DNA of 38,317 nucleotides from Lachnospiraceae bacterium (lineage in GTDB: Bacteria; Bacillota; Clostridia; Lachnospirales; Lachnospiraceae), in assembly GCA_017889125.1 (NCBI GenBank), contig JAGHER010000050.1, positions 1-38,317 on the forward strand, in the 5' to 3' direction. The notes below the pieces were generated by a model. That model was not told where the DNA came from and did no database searches. It saw only the letters and a list, made by a program, of their open reading frames with translations. Positions 7,444 to 16,076 of this stretch are shown here, piece by piece; position 1 is the stretch's first letter; each line of letters starts with the position of its first letter. A program made the translations under genes and the position numbers.

Positions 7444-7752
7444 ATGAAGATGTTTTTAATCAGCGACAATATCGACACTCTGACCGGCATGCGCCTGGCC
7501 GGAGTGGAGGGAGCCGTGGTACACAAGCGGGAGGAGCTGAAAGACGCGCTGAATAAAGCTCTGGCCGACAAGGACATCGGAATCCTTCTCCTGACGGAGA
7601 AGTTCGGGCGGGAGTTTCCGGAAATCATCGACAATGTCAAGCTGAACCGGAAGCTTCCCCTGATTGTGGAGATTCCCGACCGTCACGGAACCGGCCGCAA
7701 GCCAAACTTTATTACCTCCTACGTAAACGAAGCCATCGGCCTGAAACTTTAA
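7444..7752 (+). CDS. ntpG: V-type ATPase subunit F
   Basis: This 102-residue protein matches the AtpF/NtpG family, the small Rossmann-like rotor subunit that binds subunit D in the central stalk. It begins KMFLISDNIDTLTGMRLAGVEG and contains the typical DIGILLLTEKFGREFPEIID and PLIVEIPDRHG segments. The ATG lies 4 bp after the subunit K stop, indicating tight co-translation; its ribosome site lies inside the end of ntpK. Confidence 0.93.
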   Translation: MKMFLISDNIDTLTGMRLAGVEGAVVHKREELKDALNKALADKDIGILLLTEKFGREFPEIIDNVKLNRKLPLIVEIPDRHGTGRKPNFITSYVNEAIGLKL

Positions 7753-7770
7753 AGAAAGCAGGTGACCCAT

Positions 7771-8361
7771 TTGACAACGGATGAGAAATTACAGCATTTC
7801 CTGGACATCTGTATGGAGGATGCCAGGGACCGGGGCGCCCGTGTCTTTGACGAGTATGCGTCCGCCCTGGACAAAAGCCTGGAGGAGCATAAGGCAGAAG
7901 CCCGCCACCGGGTGAGAATGCAGATTCAGGGAGAAAGCGAGAAAATCGAGCGGGAAATCAACAAGGAGCTGGCCCTGGAGCAGATCAACTTAAAGCGGGT
8001 GATCAGCCGCCGCCAGGATGAGCTGAAGGATAAGCTTTTCGCCGAGGTCCGCCACCTCCTGGATGACTATATGAAGACGCCGGAGTATTTTGCCCTTCTG
8101 GATTCCCAGGTTCGCCACGCCACAGAATTTGCCGGCACTGATCCCCTGGTTATCTATATGGACCCTGCCGATGAGGAAATGCGCGGCAAGCTGGCCAGCC
8201 ATTACAATGCCAACATCAAGATCAGCGACTATTCCTTCGGCGGAGGCATCCGGGCGGTAATCCCCACCCGGCATATTTTAATCGACAATTCCTTTGACAC
8301 CAAGATGGCGGAGGCCAAGCGAAGCTTCCGCTTCAAGACAGGAGGTGCGGCCAATGGCTGA
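7771..8361 (+). CDS. ntpE: V-type ATPase subunit E (peripheral stalk)
   Basis: Subunit E pairs with the G/H-like subunit to form the stator stalk. The protein is about 196 residues: a long charged helix (EHKAEARHRVRMQIQGESEKIEREINKELA in outline) and a C-terminal globular domain ending FGGGIRAVIPTRHILIDNSFDTKM, the family signature. The frame can start at GTG 7762, but TTG at 7771 has AGGTGA six bases upstream and gives the more usual MTTDEK start, so I prefer it. The 3' end overlaps the start of subunit A by 8 bp, implying translational coupling that could balance the subunits. Confidence 0.9.
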   Translation: MTTDEKLQHFLDICMEDARDRGARVFDEYASALDKSLEEHKAEARHRVRMQIQGESEKIEREINKELALEQINLKRVISRRQDELKDKLFAEVRHLLDDYMKTPEYFALLDSQVRHATEFAGTDPLVIYMDPADEEMRGKLASHYNANIKISDYSFGGGIRAVIPTRHILIDNSFDTKMAEAKRSFRFKTGGAANG

Positions 8362-10129
8362 GTTAAAAAAGACCGGAACCATCTACGGCATCAACGGCCC
8401 GGTAATTTACCTGGAGGGCGATCCCGGCTTCCAGATGAATGAAATGGTTTACGTAGGTGAGGAGAACCTGATCGGCGAGGTCATCGGCCTGACCTCAGAC
8501 CGCACCACCATCCAGGTTTACGAGGAAACCAGCGGCTTAAGACCCGGCCAGCAGGTAGTAGGAAGCGGCGCTCCCGTGTCCGTAACCCTGGCCCCCGGCA
8601 TCCTGGACAATATTTTTGACGGCATCGAGCGGCCCTTAAGCGAGATCGCAAAAAGCGGCGGCCCCTACATCAGCCGCGGCGTAAACGTATCCTCCCTGGA
8701 TATGGAAAAGAAGTGGCCCACTCACATGACCGTGAAAAAGGGCGACCACCTTTACCCCGGCGCCATCATCGCCGAGGTGCCGGAGACCCGGGCCATCGTC
8801 CACAAGGTGATGATCCCGCCGGATCTGGAGGGCGAGGTGGTAAATGTGGCGGAGGACGGGGAGTATACCATCACCGAGCCCATCCTCACTTTACGCCTTC
8901 CCAGCGGAGAAGAAAAGACCCTGACCATGATCCAGAAGTGGCCTATCCGGGTTCCCCGGCCTACCGCCAAGCGGTTCCCGGCTACCCAGCCCCTGGTCAC
9001 CGGCCAGCGTATCTTAGACACCCTCTTCCCCCTGGCAAAGGGCGGCACCGCTGCCGTGCCGGGCGGCTTCGGCACGGGAAAAACCATGACCCAGCATCAG
9101 ATCGCCAAATGGTCTGACGCAGACATCATCATCTACATCGGCTGCGGAGAGCGGGGAAACGAGATGACCCAGGTTCTGGAGGAGTTTACTCACCTGGTAG
9201 ACCCCAAGAGCGGAAATCCTCTGATGGACCGGACCACCCTGATCGCCAACACCTCAAACATGCCGGTGGCGGCCCGTGAGGCCAGCCTTTACTCCGGCCT
9301 TACCCTGGCGGAATATTACCGGGATATGGGCTACCATGTAGCCATCATGGCCGACTCCACCTCCCGGTGGGCCGAGGCTCTCCGGGAGCTGTCCGGCCGT
9401 CTGGAGGAGATGCCTGCAGAGGAAGGCTTCCCCGCCTACCTGGCATCCCGCCTTTCCGCCTTCTACGAGCGTGCCGGCATGATGCAGAATCTAAACGGCA
9501 CAGAAGGCTCCGTATCCATCATCGGCGCTGTGTCCCCCCAGGGCGGCGACTTCTCCGAGCCGGTAACCCAGAATACCAAGCGTTTCGTCCGCTGCTTCTG
9601 GGGACTGGATAAGTCCTTAGCCTACGCCAGACACTTCCCGGCCATCAACTGGCTGACCAGCTACTCCGAGTACCTGACGGATCTGGCTCCCTGGTATATG
9701 GATCATGTGGATAAGCGCTTCGTGGACTACCGCAACCGGATTGTCTACCTGCTGACCCAGGAGAGCAGCCTGATGGAGATCGTCAAGCTCATCGGCGCAG
9801 ACGTCCTTCCCGATGACCAGAAGCTGATCCTGGAAATCGCCAAGGTAATCCGCGTAGGCTTCCTTCAGCAGAATGCCTTCCACAAGGATGACACCTGCGT
9901 TCCCATGGAAAAGCAGTTTAAGATGATGGAGGTCATCCTGTACCTGTACAGGAAATCCCGTTCTCTGATCTCCATGGGCATGCCCATGTCCGTGCTTAAG
10001 GAGGACAAGATCTATGACAAGATCATTTCCATTAAATACGATGTTCCCAATGACCGTCTGGATCTCTTTGACGATTACCGGAAGCAGATCGACGATTTCT
10101 ACGACGCAGTGGTAGAGCGGAATGCATAA
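8354..10129 (+). CDS. ntpA: V-type ATPase catalytic subunit A
   Basis: This 591-residue catalytic subunit hydrolyses or makes ATP in the V1 head. It has the N-terminal beta-barrel (GTIYGINGPVIYLEGD), the non-homologous insert characteristic of A subunits, the P-loop PGGFGTGKT at about 235-243, the catalytic glutamate in CGERGNEM, and DSTSRWAEALRE. The frame is open upstream, but ATG at 8354, after GGAGGTGCGGCCA and inside the end of ntpE, is the family start. No intein or gap is present. Confidence 0.97.
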   Translation: MAELKKTGTIYGINGPVIYLEGDPGFQMNEMVYVGEENLIGEVIGLTSDRTTIQVYEETSGLRPGQQVVGSGAPVSVTLAPGILDNIFDGIERPLSEIAKSGGPYISRGVNVSSLDMEKKWPTHMTVKKGDHLYPGAIIAEVPETRAIVHKVMIPPDLEGEVVNVAEDGEYTITEPILTLRLPSGEEKTLTMIQKWPIRVPRPTAKRFPATQPLVTGQRILDTLFPLAKGGTAAVPGGFGTGKTMTQHQIAKWSDADIIIYIGCGERGNEMTQVLEEFTHLVDPKSGNPLMDRTTLIANTSNMPVAAREASLYSGLTLAEYYRDMGYHVAIMADSTSRWAEALRELSGRLEEMPAEEGFPAYLASRLSAFYERAGMMQNLNGTEGSVSIIGAVSPQGGDFSEPVTQNTKRFVRCFWGLDKSLAYARHFPAINWLTSYSEYLTDLAPWYMDHVDKRFVDYRNRIVYLLTQESSLMEIVKLIGADVLPDDQKLILEIAKVIRVGFLQQNAFHKDDTCVPMEKQFKMMEVILYLYRKSRSLISMGMPMSVLKEDKIYDKIISIKYDVPNDRLDLFDDYRKQIDDFYDAVVERNA

Positions 10130-10141
10130 GGAGGCTTGACT

Positions 10142-11572
10142 ATGGCAATCGAATATTTAGGCTTAAGCGGCATTAACGGGCCTCTGGTGGTGTTAGAGGG
10201 CCTGCAGGGCGCCGCCTACGATGAGATCGTGGAAATGACGGTAAACGGCGCCCAGCATAAACTGGGCCGCATTATTGAAATCTACCGGGACAAGGCGGTA
10301 ATCCAGGTGTTCGAGGGCACCGAGGGCATGGCCTTAAGAAACACCCATACCCGCCTTACCGGCCATCCCATGGAGATCGCCGTGTCCGAGGAGATGCTGG
10401 GACGCACCTTCAACGGCATCGGCCAGCCCATCGACGGGCTGGGGGAGATCTCCTCAGAAACACGGCTGGACGTAAACGGAAAGCCCTTAAACCCGGTAAC
10501 CCGGGAATACCCCCGAAACTACATCCGCACGGGTATCTCCGCCATCGACGGACTGACCACCCTGATCCGCGGGCAGAAGCTTCCCATCTTCTCCGGCAAC
10601 GGCCTTCCCCATGACCAGCTTGCTGCCCAGATCGTGCAGCAGGCTTCCCTGGGGGACAATTCTGACGAGCAGTTTGCCATCGTCTTTGCCGCCATGGGCG
10701 TAAAGTACGATGTGGCTGACTTCTTCCGCCGCACCTTTGAGGAGAGCGGCGTATCCGACCACGTAGCCATGTTTATCAACCTGGCAAACGATCCAGTGGT
10801 GGAGCGTCTGATCACCCCCAAGGTGGCCCTGACTGTGGCCGAATACCTGGCCTTTGAGAAGGGAATGCACATCCTGGTCATCCTTACCGATATGACCTCC
10901 TTTGCCGAGGCCATGCGTGAGGTCTCCTCCTCCAAGGGCGAGATCCCCTCACGAAAGGGCTTCCCCGGCTACCTTTACAGCGAGCTGGCTGCCCTTTATG
11001 AGCGCGCCGGAATCGTGGCAGGACGCCCCGGCTCCGTGACCCAGATTCCCATTCTCACCATGCCCAATGATGACATTACCCATCCTATCCCCGACCTGAC
11101 CGGCTACATTACCGAGGGGCAGATCGTGCTGGACCGTGACCTTCAGGGCCAGTCCATTTACCCGCCCATCAATGTGCTGCCCTCCCTGTCCCGTCTGATG
11201 AAGGACGGCATCGGAAAGGGCTACACCAGAGAGGATCATCAGGATGTGGCAAACCAGCTGTTCTCCTGCTATGCCAAAGTAGGAGACGCCAGGGCTCTGG
11301 CTTCCGTTATCGGTGAGGATGAGCTTTCACCCACCGACAAGCTGTATCTGGCCTTCGGCAAGGAGTTTGAGCACCGGTTCATCGGCCAGGACATTCATGA
11401 CAACCGGAATATCCTAAAGACCCTGGACATCGGCTGGAAGCTTCTTGGCATGTTCCCCCGGGAGGAGCTGGACCGGATCGATACGAAGATCCTGGATCAG
11501 TATTACAAGCCATCGGAAGTGGCGGAGGACGGCTCCCTGATCCTGGAGGATGAAGACGCTCTCGACAGCTAG
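10142..11572 (+). CDS. ntpB: V-type ATPase regulatory subunit B
   Basis: This 476-residue non-catalytic partner of subunit A completes the A3B3 head. The P-loop is replaced by [14 protein letters not shown] (around residues 150-163), as is normal for B subunits. Conserved segments include [23 protein letters not shown] and [34 protein letters not shown] at 10142 follows AAGGAGG by seven bases; an in-frame TTG six bases earlier would overlap the ribosome site and is rejected. Spacing from ntpA is 12 bp. Confidence 0.97.
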   Translation: MAIEYLGLSGINGPLVVLEGLQGAAYDEIVEMTVNGAQHKLGRIIEIYRDKAVIQVFEGTEGMALRNTHTRLTGHPMEIAVSEEMLGRTFNGIGQPIDGLGEISSETRLDVNGKPLNPVTREYPRNYIRTGISAIDGLTTLIRGQKLPIFSGNGLPHDQLAAQIVQQASLGDNSDEQFAIVFAAMGVKYDVADFFRRTFEESGVSDHVAMFINLANDPVVERLITPKVALTVAEYLAFEKGMHILVILTDMTSFAEAMREVSSSKGEIPSRKGFPGYLYSELAALYERAGIVAGRPGSVTQIPILTMPNDDITHPIPDLTGYITEGQIVLDRDLQGQSIYPPINVLPSLSRLMKDGIGKGYTREDHQDVANQLFSCYAKVGDARALASVIGEDELSPTDKLYLAFGKEFEHRFIGQDIHDNRNILKTLDIGWKLLGMFPREELDRIDTKILDQYYKPSEVAEDGSLILEDEDALDS

Positions 11573-11583
11573 GAGGTGATTCC

Positions 11584-12201
11584 ATGAATCTGAACGCATT
11601 TCCCACAAAAGGAAATCTGATTCTGGCGAAAAACTCCCTGGCCCTGGCAAAGCTTGGCTACGGCCTGATGGACAAGAAGCGGAACATCCTCATCCGGGAG
11701 CTGATGAGCCTGATCGACGAGGCGAAGGGCATCCAGACGGAAATCGACGCCACCTTTACCTCCGCCTACCAGGCTCTCCAGCAGGCCAATATCGAGCTGG
11801 GCATCCATTACGTCCAGGAGATCGGCATGTCTGTGCCGGTGGAGGATTCCATCCGCATCAAGGTGCGCAGCATCATGGGGACGGAGATTCCCCTGGTGCA
11901 GCACGAGGCGCCGCCGCTGACACCCACCTACGCCTTCGGCGACACCACCCAGTCCTTAGACGAGGCCAGAATCAAATTTGAGAAGGTGAAGGAGCTGACC
12001 ATCAAGCTCTCTATGGTGGAAAATTCGGCCTACCGGCTGGCCACCAACATCAAAAAGACCCAGAAACGGGCCAACGCACTGAAAAACATTACCATCCCCG
12101 CCTACGAGACGCTGACAAAGAATATTACCAACGCCTTGGAGGAGAAGGAGCGGGAGGAATTCACCCGTCTGAAGGTAATTAAGAGAACGAAGGGAGGCTG
12201 A
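11584..12201 (+). CDS. ntpD: V-type ATPase subunit D (rotor shaft)
   Basis: This 205-residue subunit forms the central rotor coiled coil, equivalent to gamma of F-ATPases. N- and C-terminal long helices frame a short hairpin domain; the conserved start is PTKGNLILAKNSLALAKLGYGLMDKKRNIL and the C-terminal helix includes TKNITNALEEKEREEFTRLKVIK. ATG follows AGGAGGTGATTCC. It is the last operon gene: its TGA stop lies in the loop of the terminator hairpin. Confidence 0.95.
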   Translation: MNLNAFPTKGNLILAKNSLALAKLGYGLMDKKRNILIRELMSLIDEAKGIQTEIDATFTSAYQALQQANIELGIHYVQEIGMSVPVEDSIRIKVRSIMGTEIPLVQHEAPPLTPTYAFGDTTQSLDEARIKFEKVKELTIKLSMVENSAYRLATNIKKTQKRANALKNITIPAYETLTKNITNALEEKEREEFTRLKVIKRTKGG

Positions 12202-12218
12202 TATGGCCTCCTTTTTTT
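12193..12218 (+). terminator. Terminator of the V-ATPase operon, overlapping the ntpD stop
   Basis: GGAGGC (12193-12198) pairs with GCCTCC (12206-12211), followed by seven T residues. The ntpD stop codon (12199-12201) sits in the 7-base loop, so terminating ribosomes could interfere with hairpin formation. Confidence 0.9.
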
Positions 12219-12266
12219 CTGTGTTCCGTCATTTCTATTTCCCACTATCCGGCCGTCCATCTGTCC

Positions 12267-12295
12267 TTGCATTCCCCGGCATTCTGTTATATTAT
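12267..12295 (+). promoter_or_regulatory. Promoter of the TIGR01906 gene
   Basis: TTGCAT (12267-12272), a 17-bp spacer and TATTAT (12290-12295) predict a start near 12302, leaving a leader of about 150 bases before the ATG at 12450. The leader contains a direct repeat GTGCGAACTC at 12333-12342 and 12356-12365. Confidence 0.6.
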
Positions 12296-12449
12296 GTTAC
12301 CATGGGCCTGGTCAAAATCGGTATCTGTGGAAGTGCGAACTCGTTTTCCGCGAATGTGCGAACTCTGCGCCTGCAGAAAAGTCTGTTCCCGGTGAATCGT
12401 GAACCTGTCCCTTCCGCCAAATCACGGCCCCAAAAAGGAGCAAACGATC

Positions 12450-13148
12450 ATGACGAAAACCATTTTCCATACCTTTCTTGGCATCCTCGCCGCCTTCTGT
12501 CTGATGATCACCCTGCTGATCACCTCAGTGGAGGCTGTCTGCTACTGGACGCCGGGATACTTTGAAAAAGAATATACAAAATACCAGGTCTTAGATGACC
12601 TTCCTGCCATGACCATGGAGGATCTTTTGGATGTGACTGACCAGATGATGGATTACCTGCGGGGCGACCGGGAGGATCTTCATGTGTGGACCACCATGGG
12701 CGGAGAACAGCGGGAATTTTTCACGGAACGGGAGATCGCCCATATGGAGGATGTGCAGGGTCTTTTCCTGGGCGCCATCACCCTGCGGCGGATCTGCCTG
12801 GCTGTGATTGTGCTCTCCCTGGCTTTTATCTGCGCCACAAGGGGAAAGCTTAAGCGGGTGCTGCCGGGAGCGGTTTTTGCCGGCACGCTCCTCTTTTTTG
12901 CAGCCGCAGCACTGATCGGACTGATCGTATCCACAGACTTTAACCGCTACTTTGTGATTTTCCACCACATTTTCTTTGACAATGACCTGTGGATCCTGGA
13001 TCCGGCAGTGGACATGCTGATTAACATTGTGCCGGAGCCCTTTTTCATGGATACGGCTGCCCGGATCCTCTTCACCTACGGAACCAGCGCTCTGCTCGTG
13101 CTGGCTGTTTCCTTCTTTTTCATGATGAAAAAGCGGAAAAACCGGTAG
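12450..13148 (+). CDS. TIGR01906/DUF1461-type integral membrane protein
   Basis: This 232-residue membrane protein has four hydrophobic helices at about 5-28, 112-130, 141-162 and 206-226. The long extracytoplasmic loop after helix 1 carries PGYFEKEYTKYQVLDDLP, EDLLDVTDQMMDYLRGDREDL and FTEREIAHMEDVQGLF, the conserved pattern of the TIGR01906 family (DUF1461), whose function is unknown. ATG at 12450 after AAAAAGGAG is preferred to the upstream in-frame ATG at 12399. The protein ends with a basic tail (KKRKNR). It is read with the downstream carboxypeptidase gene, 55 bp away. Confidence 0.82.
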   Translation: MTKTIFHTFLGILAAFCLMITLLITSVEAVCYWTPGYFEKEYTKYQVLDDLPAMTMEDLLDVTDQMMDYLRGDREDLHVWTTMGGEQREFFTEREIAHMEDVQGLFLGAITLRRICLAVIVLSLAFICATRGKLKRVLPGAVFAGTLLFFAAAALIGLIVSTDFNRYFVIFHHIFFDNDLWILDPAVDMLINIVPEPFFMDTAARILFTYGTSALLVLAVSFFFMMKKRKNR

Positions 13149-13203
13149 CTGCAGGCTGCCATCCGGAAGTATTTCTATTTAACGCAAGGAGTTAGAAGCT
13201 TTT

Positions 13204-14970
13204 ATGTTGATGAAGAAAACCATGTTTATCTGGCTGCTCTGTCTGACCCTTCTGGGCAGCCTCTTTCTCTCACGCCCTGCCATGGCTGAGGCTTCCTGGC
13301 CGGATTCGCCGGGCATCCAGGCAGACGGCGGTATCCTTATGGACGCAGATTCCGGCGCCATCCTTTATGAAAAAAACGCGGATGTATCCTACTACCCTGC
13401 CAGCATTACCAAGATTCTCACCGCCCTGGTGATTATCGAAAACTGCGATCTGGATGATATGGTTACCTTTTCCTACAATGCAGTTTACAATGTGGAATCC
13501 GGCAGCTCCAATATGGGCGCCCTGGACGGCGACCAGCTGACAGTACGGGACTGTCTTTACGGCATGATGCTGGCCTCTGCCAACGAGGCAGCCAATGCAC
13601 TGGCTGAGCACTGTGCGGGCAGCATCGAAGCCTTCGCAGAAATGATGAATGCCAAGGCCGCAGAGCTTGGCTGCACCGGCAGCCATTTTGCCAATCCCAG
13701 CGGCCTGAACAATGAAAATCACTACACAACCGCCCATGACATGGCGCTGATCACCCAGGCAGCCATAGCCAATCCCACCTTTGTGGAGATCGACAGCGCC
13801 CTTTACTGGAAGCATGCGCCTATTAAACGTTATCCGGAGCCGGACGATCCCGGCAACACTGTCTACGCCCACCACGCCATGCTGAAGAAAAATGATTCCC
13901 GCTACTATCCCGGCGCCTTCGGCGGAAAGACCGGCTACACCTCACTGGCGGGAAATACCCTGGTAACCTGCGCAGAAAGAGACGGCCTGACCCTGATTAC
14001 CGTGATTTTAAACGGCCATCAGACCCACTATCAGGACACGAAAACACTGCTGGACTACGGCTTCCAGAATTTTAAATCTGTCCGGGTGGCCGATTATGTC
14101 CAGTCCTACGCCTCCATCCAGGATGATCTGACCATCGGCGGGCTGACCCTCAGCCCTATATCCTCCCTGGCCATAGACGGCGACTGCTCCATCACCCTGC
14201 CGAAGACGGCGGACTTTACGGATACAGAGATTTCTCTTCAGTATGATCCCGGGGACAATGCTCCCTCCGATGCTGCCGCCCGGATTTCTTACGCCTGTGC
14301 AGGCCGCAGTGTGGGCTCCGCCTGGCTGAAGGTCCGTCAGACCGCAGCCGCCAGCTCCCTGGCCCGGGCAGCTGCCACTCTGGCCGCATCCGAGGCCGTG
14401 GGCATCCCGGAGCCGACCACAAAGGCGCCGGAGGATCTGGTAAACGGAAGCGATGGGACTGACGGAAATGACATGGGCGATGGCACTGGCAGAAGCGGCG
14501 CAGACGATGGCGATGGCAGAAACGGTGCAGGCGACGGCGCCGACAGAAACGGTGCGGACTCCGACACCCACGGAAATGATGCAGATGCCGACATGGACGG
14601 AAACAGCGCAGGCGATGGTGACTCCGGAAACAGTCCCGCCCTGGCTGCCGAGTCCTCCCCCCATATGTCAGAGGCAGCTCCTGAAAACAGTGGTGACGGA
14701 GCCGGTAATGACATAAACGACAGCACCGACGGCTTCTCCATTCCGCCTGTTTTCTGGCCGGCGGCCGCCGTCACCCTGGTGCTGGCGGTGCTGATTACCG
14801 TCGCGGTGCTGGTGAAGTCCCATCTGGAGCGGAAGGAAGCCAACGAGCGGTATCTGCGGGCGGAGCGCCGGAAAAAGCGCCTGGAGGACATCGGCTTTTC
14901 CCGGGAAGAATTCGACCAGCTGGTCGAGAAGCGGAGAAAGTCCTCCCACCTCCCAAAGAAACGCCGATAA
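13204..14970 (+). CDS. Serine-type D-Ala-D-Ala carboxypeptidase with long Asp/Gly/Asn-rich linker
   Basis: This penicillin-binding protein (peptidase S11) trims the terminal D-alanine from peptidoglycan stem peptides. A signal peptide occupies residues 1-28 (cut near AMA-EA). Catalytic motifs are SITK (67-70), SAN (125-127) and KTG (242-244). A C-terminal beta domain follows to about 378. Residues 412-510 are then a low-complexity Asp/Gly/Asn/Ala spacer, followed by a membrane helix (about 517-538) and a basic cytoplasmic tail (LERKEANERYLRAERRKKRL). Typical DacA/DacF proteins are about 380-450 residues with an amphipathic anchor, so the 588-residue length, linker and true membrane anchor are unusual. 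ATG at 13204 follows AAGGAG by 12 bases. Confidence 0.93.
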   Translation: MLMKKTMFIWLLCLTLLGSLFLSRPAMAEASWPDSPGIQADGGILMDADSGAILYEKNADVSYYPASITKILTALVIIENCDLDDMVTFSYNAVYNVESGSSNMGALDGDQLTVRDCLYGMMLASANEAANALAEHCAGSIEAFAEMMNAKAAELGCTGSHFANPSGLNNENHYTTAHDMALITQAAIANPTFVEIDSALYWKHAPIKRYPEPDDPGNTVYAHHAMLKKNDSRYYPGAFGGKTGYTSLAGNTLVTCAERDGLTLITVILNGHQTHYQDTKTLLDYGFQNFKSVRVADYVQSYASIQDDLTIGGLTLSPISSLAIDGDCSITLPKTADFTDTEISLQYDPGDNAPSDAAARISYACAGRSVGSAWLKVRQTAAASSLARAAATLAASEAVGIPEPTTKAPEDLVNGSDGTDGNDMGDGTGRSGADDGDGRNGAGDGADRNGADSDTHGNDADADMDGNSAGDGDSGNSPALAAESSPHMSEAAPENSGDGAGNDINDSTDGFSIPPVFWPAAAVTLVLAVLITVAVLVKSHLERKEANERYLRAERRKKRLEDIGFSREEFDQLVEKRRKSSHLPKKRR

Positions 14971-15014
14971 ACTCCCCATTTGCCAAAAGAAAAAAAATTA
15001 CGGACAAGAAACGA

Positions 15015-16076
15015 ATGAAGAACCTGATTATTACCCTGATTTTTATGGCCATCGCCACCATCCTGGCCGTTCCCTTTTTCTATCTGGGAAACAACACCAC
15101 CAGCGTGGCCATCGTCTATATCCTGGCGGTGGTCTTTGTGGCCCGTTATACCGAGGGCTACCTGCCTGGCATTGTGGCCTCCTTTATCGGCGTGATCTGC
15201 GTAAATTATGTATTTACCTATCCGTTCATGAAGCTGAATTTCACCATCGCCGGTTACCCGGTGACCTTCCTGGGAATGATTATCATTTCCTCGGTAATCA
15301 GCACCATGACCTCCCACTTAAAGCTTCAGAGCCGGATCATCAATGAGCGGGAAAAGCTTTTGCTGGAAGCGGAGAAAGAAACCATGCGGGCCAATCTTCT
15401 GCGGGCCATCTCTCATGACCTGCGCACTCCCCTCACCGGCATCATCGGCACCAGCTCCACCTACTTAGAAAACGCGGACAGCCTCTCCAAAGAGGAGAAG
15501 CTGTCCCTGATTCAAAATATTTACGATGATTCCAACTGGCTTTTAAATATGGTGGAAAATCTGCTGACCATCACCCGCATACGCACCGATGATACGCCCA
15601 TACATAAGACCTCCGAGCTGCTGGAAGAGGTGGTGTCCGAGGCTGTCCAGCGCTTCCGCAAACGGATTCCCCAGGCCCAGGTACGGGTATCCATTCCCGA
15701 TGACTTTGTGATGATTGCCATGGATGCCACCCTGATCGAGCAGGTGCTGATCAATCTTCTGGAAAATGCATTCTACCACGGCTCCTCCAGCGATCCCATC
15801 GATCTGGTGGTTTTTCTCCGGGACCAGCGGGCATACTTCCAGGTCATCGACTACGGAAAAGGCATCTCCGAAGAACAGCTCCCCCACATCTTTGACGGCA
15901 GCCCCTCCTCCCCCAGCCAGAGCGGCGATTCCCGCAAGGGAATGGGAATCGGCCTGTCCATATGCAAGACCATCATTACTGCCCACAGCGGCGAGATACA
16001 TGCAGAAAATCACGAAAACGGAGCCATGTTTACCTTTTGGCTTCCCCTGAATGAGGATGAAAACGATGAATCTTAA
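15015..16076 (+). CDS. KdpD-like sensor histidine kinase (short form)
   Basis: This 353-residue membrane kinase has about four membrane helices (residues 3-100), matching the DUF4118 region of KdpD, then a short linker, the H-box SHDLRTPLTG (phosphoacceptor H134), the N-box NLLENA (N251), and ATP-lid motifs DYGKGI (279-284) and GMGIGL (309-314). It lacks the N-terminal KdpD sensor and universal-stress domains found in full-length KdpD (about 900 residues). No kdpFABC genes are in view. It starts 44 bp after the carboxypeptidase gene with only a weak ribosome site and overlaps its response regulator by 11 bp. Confidence 0.9.
   Translation: MKNLIITLIFMAIATILAVPFFYLGNNTTSVAIVYILAVVFVARYTEGYLPGIVASFIGVICVNYVFTYPFMKLNFTIAGYPVTFLGMIIISSVISTMTSHLKLQSRIINEREKLLLEAEKETMRANLLRAISHDLRTPLTGIIGTSSTYLENADSLSKEEKLSLIQNIYDDSNWLLNMVENLLTITRIRTDDTPIHKTSELLEEVVSEAVQRFRKRIPQAQVRVSIPDDFVMIAMDATLIEQVLINLLENAFYHGSSSDPIDLVVFLRDQRAYFQVIDYGKGISEEQLPHIFDGSPSSPSQSGDSRKGMGIGLSICKTIITAHSGEIHAENHENGAMFTFWLPLNEDENDES

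Noticed and set aside
14008-14664. Long minus-strand ORF (218 residues, Val/Ser/Ala-rich repeats) opposite the carboxypeptidase gene
   Set aside because: It is the antisense reading of the GC-rich Asp/Gly linker, with no ribosome site; the plus-strand protein has clear catalytic motifs.
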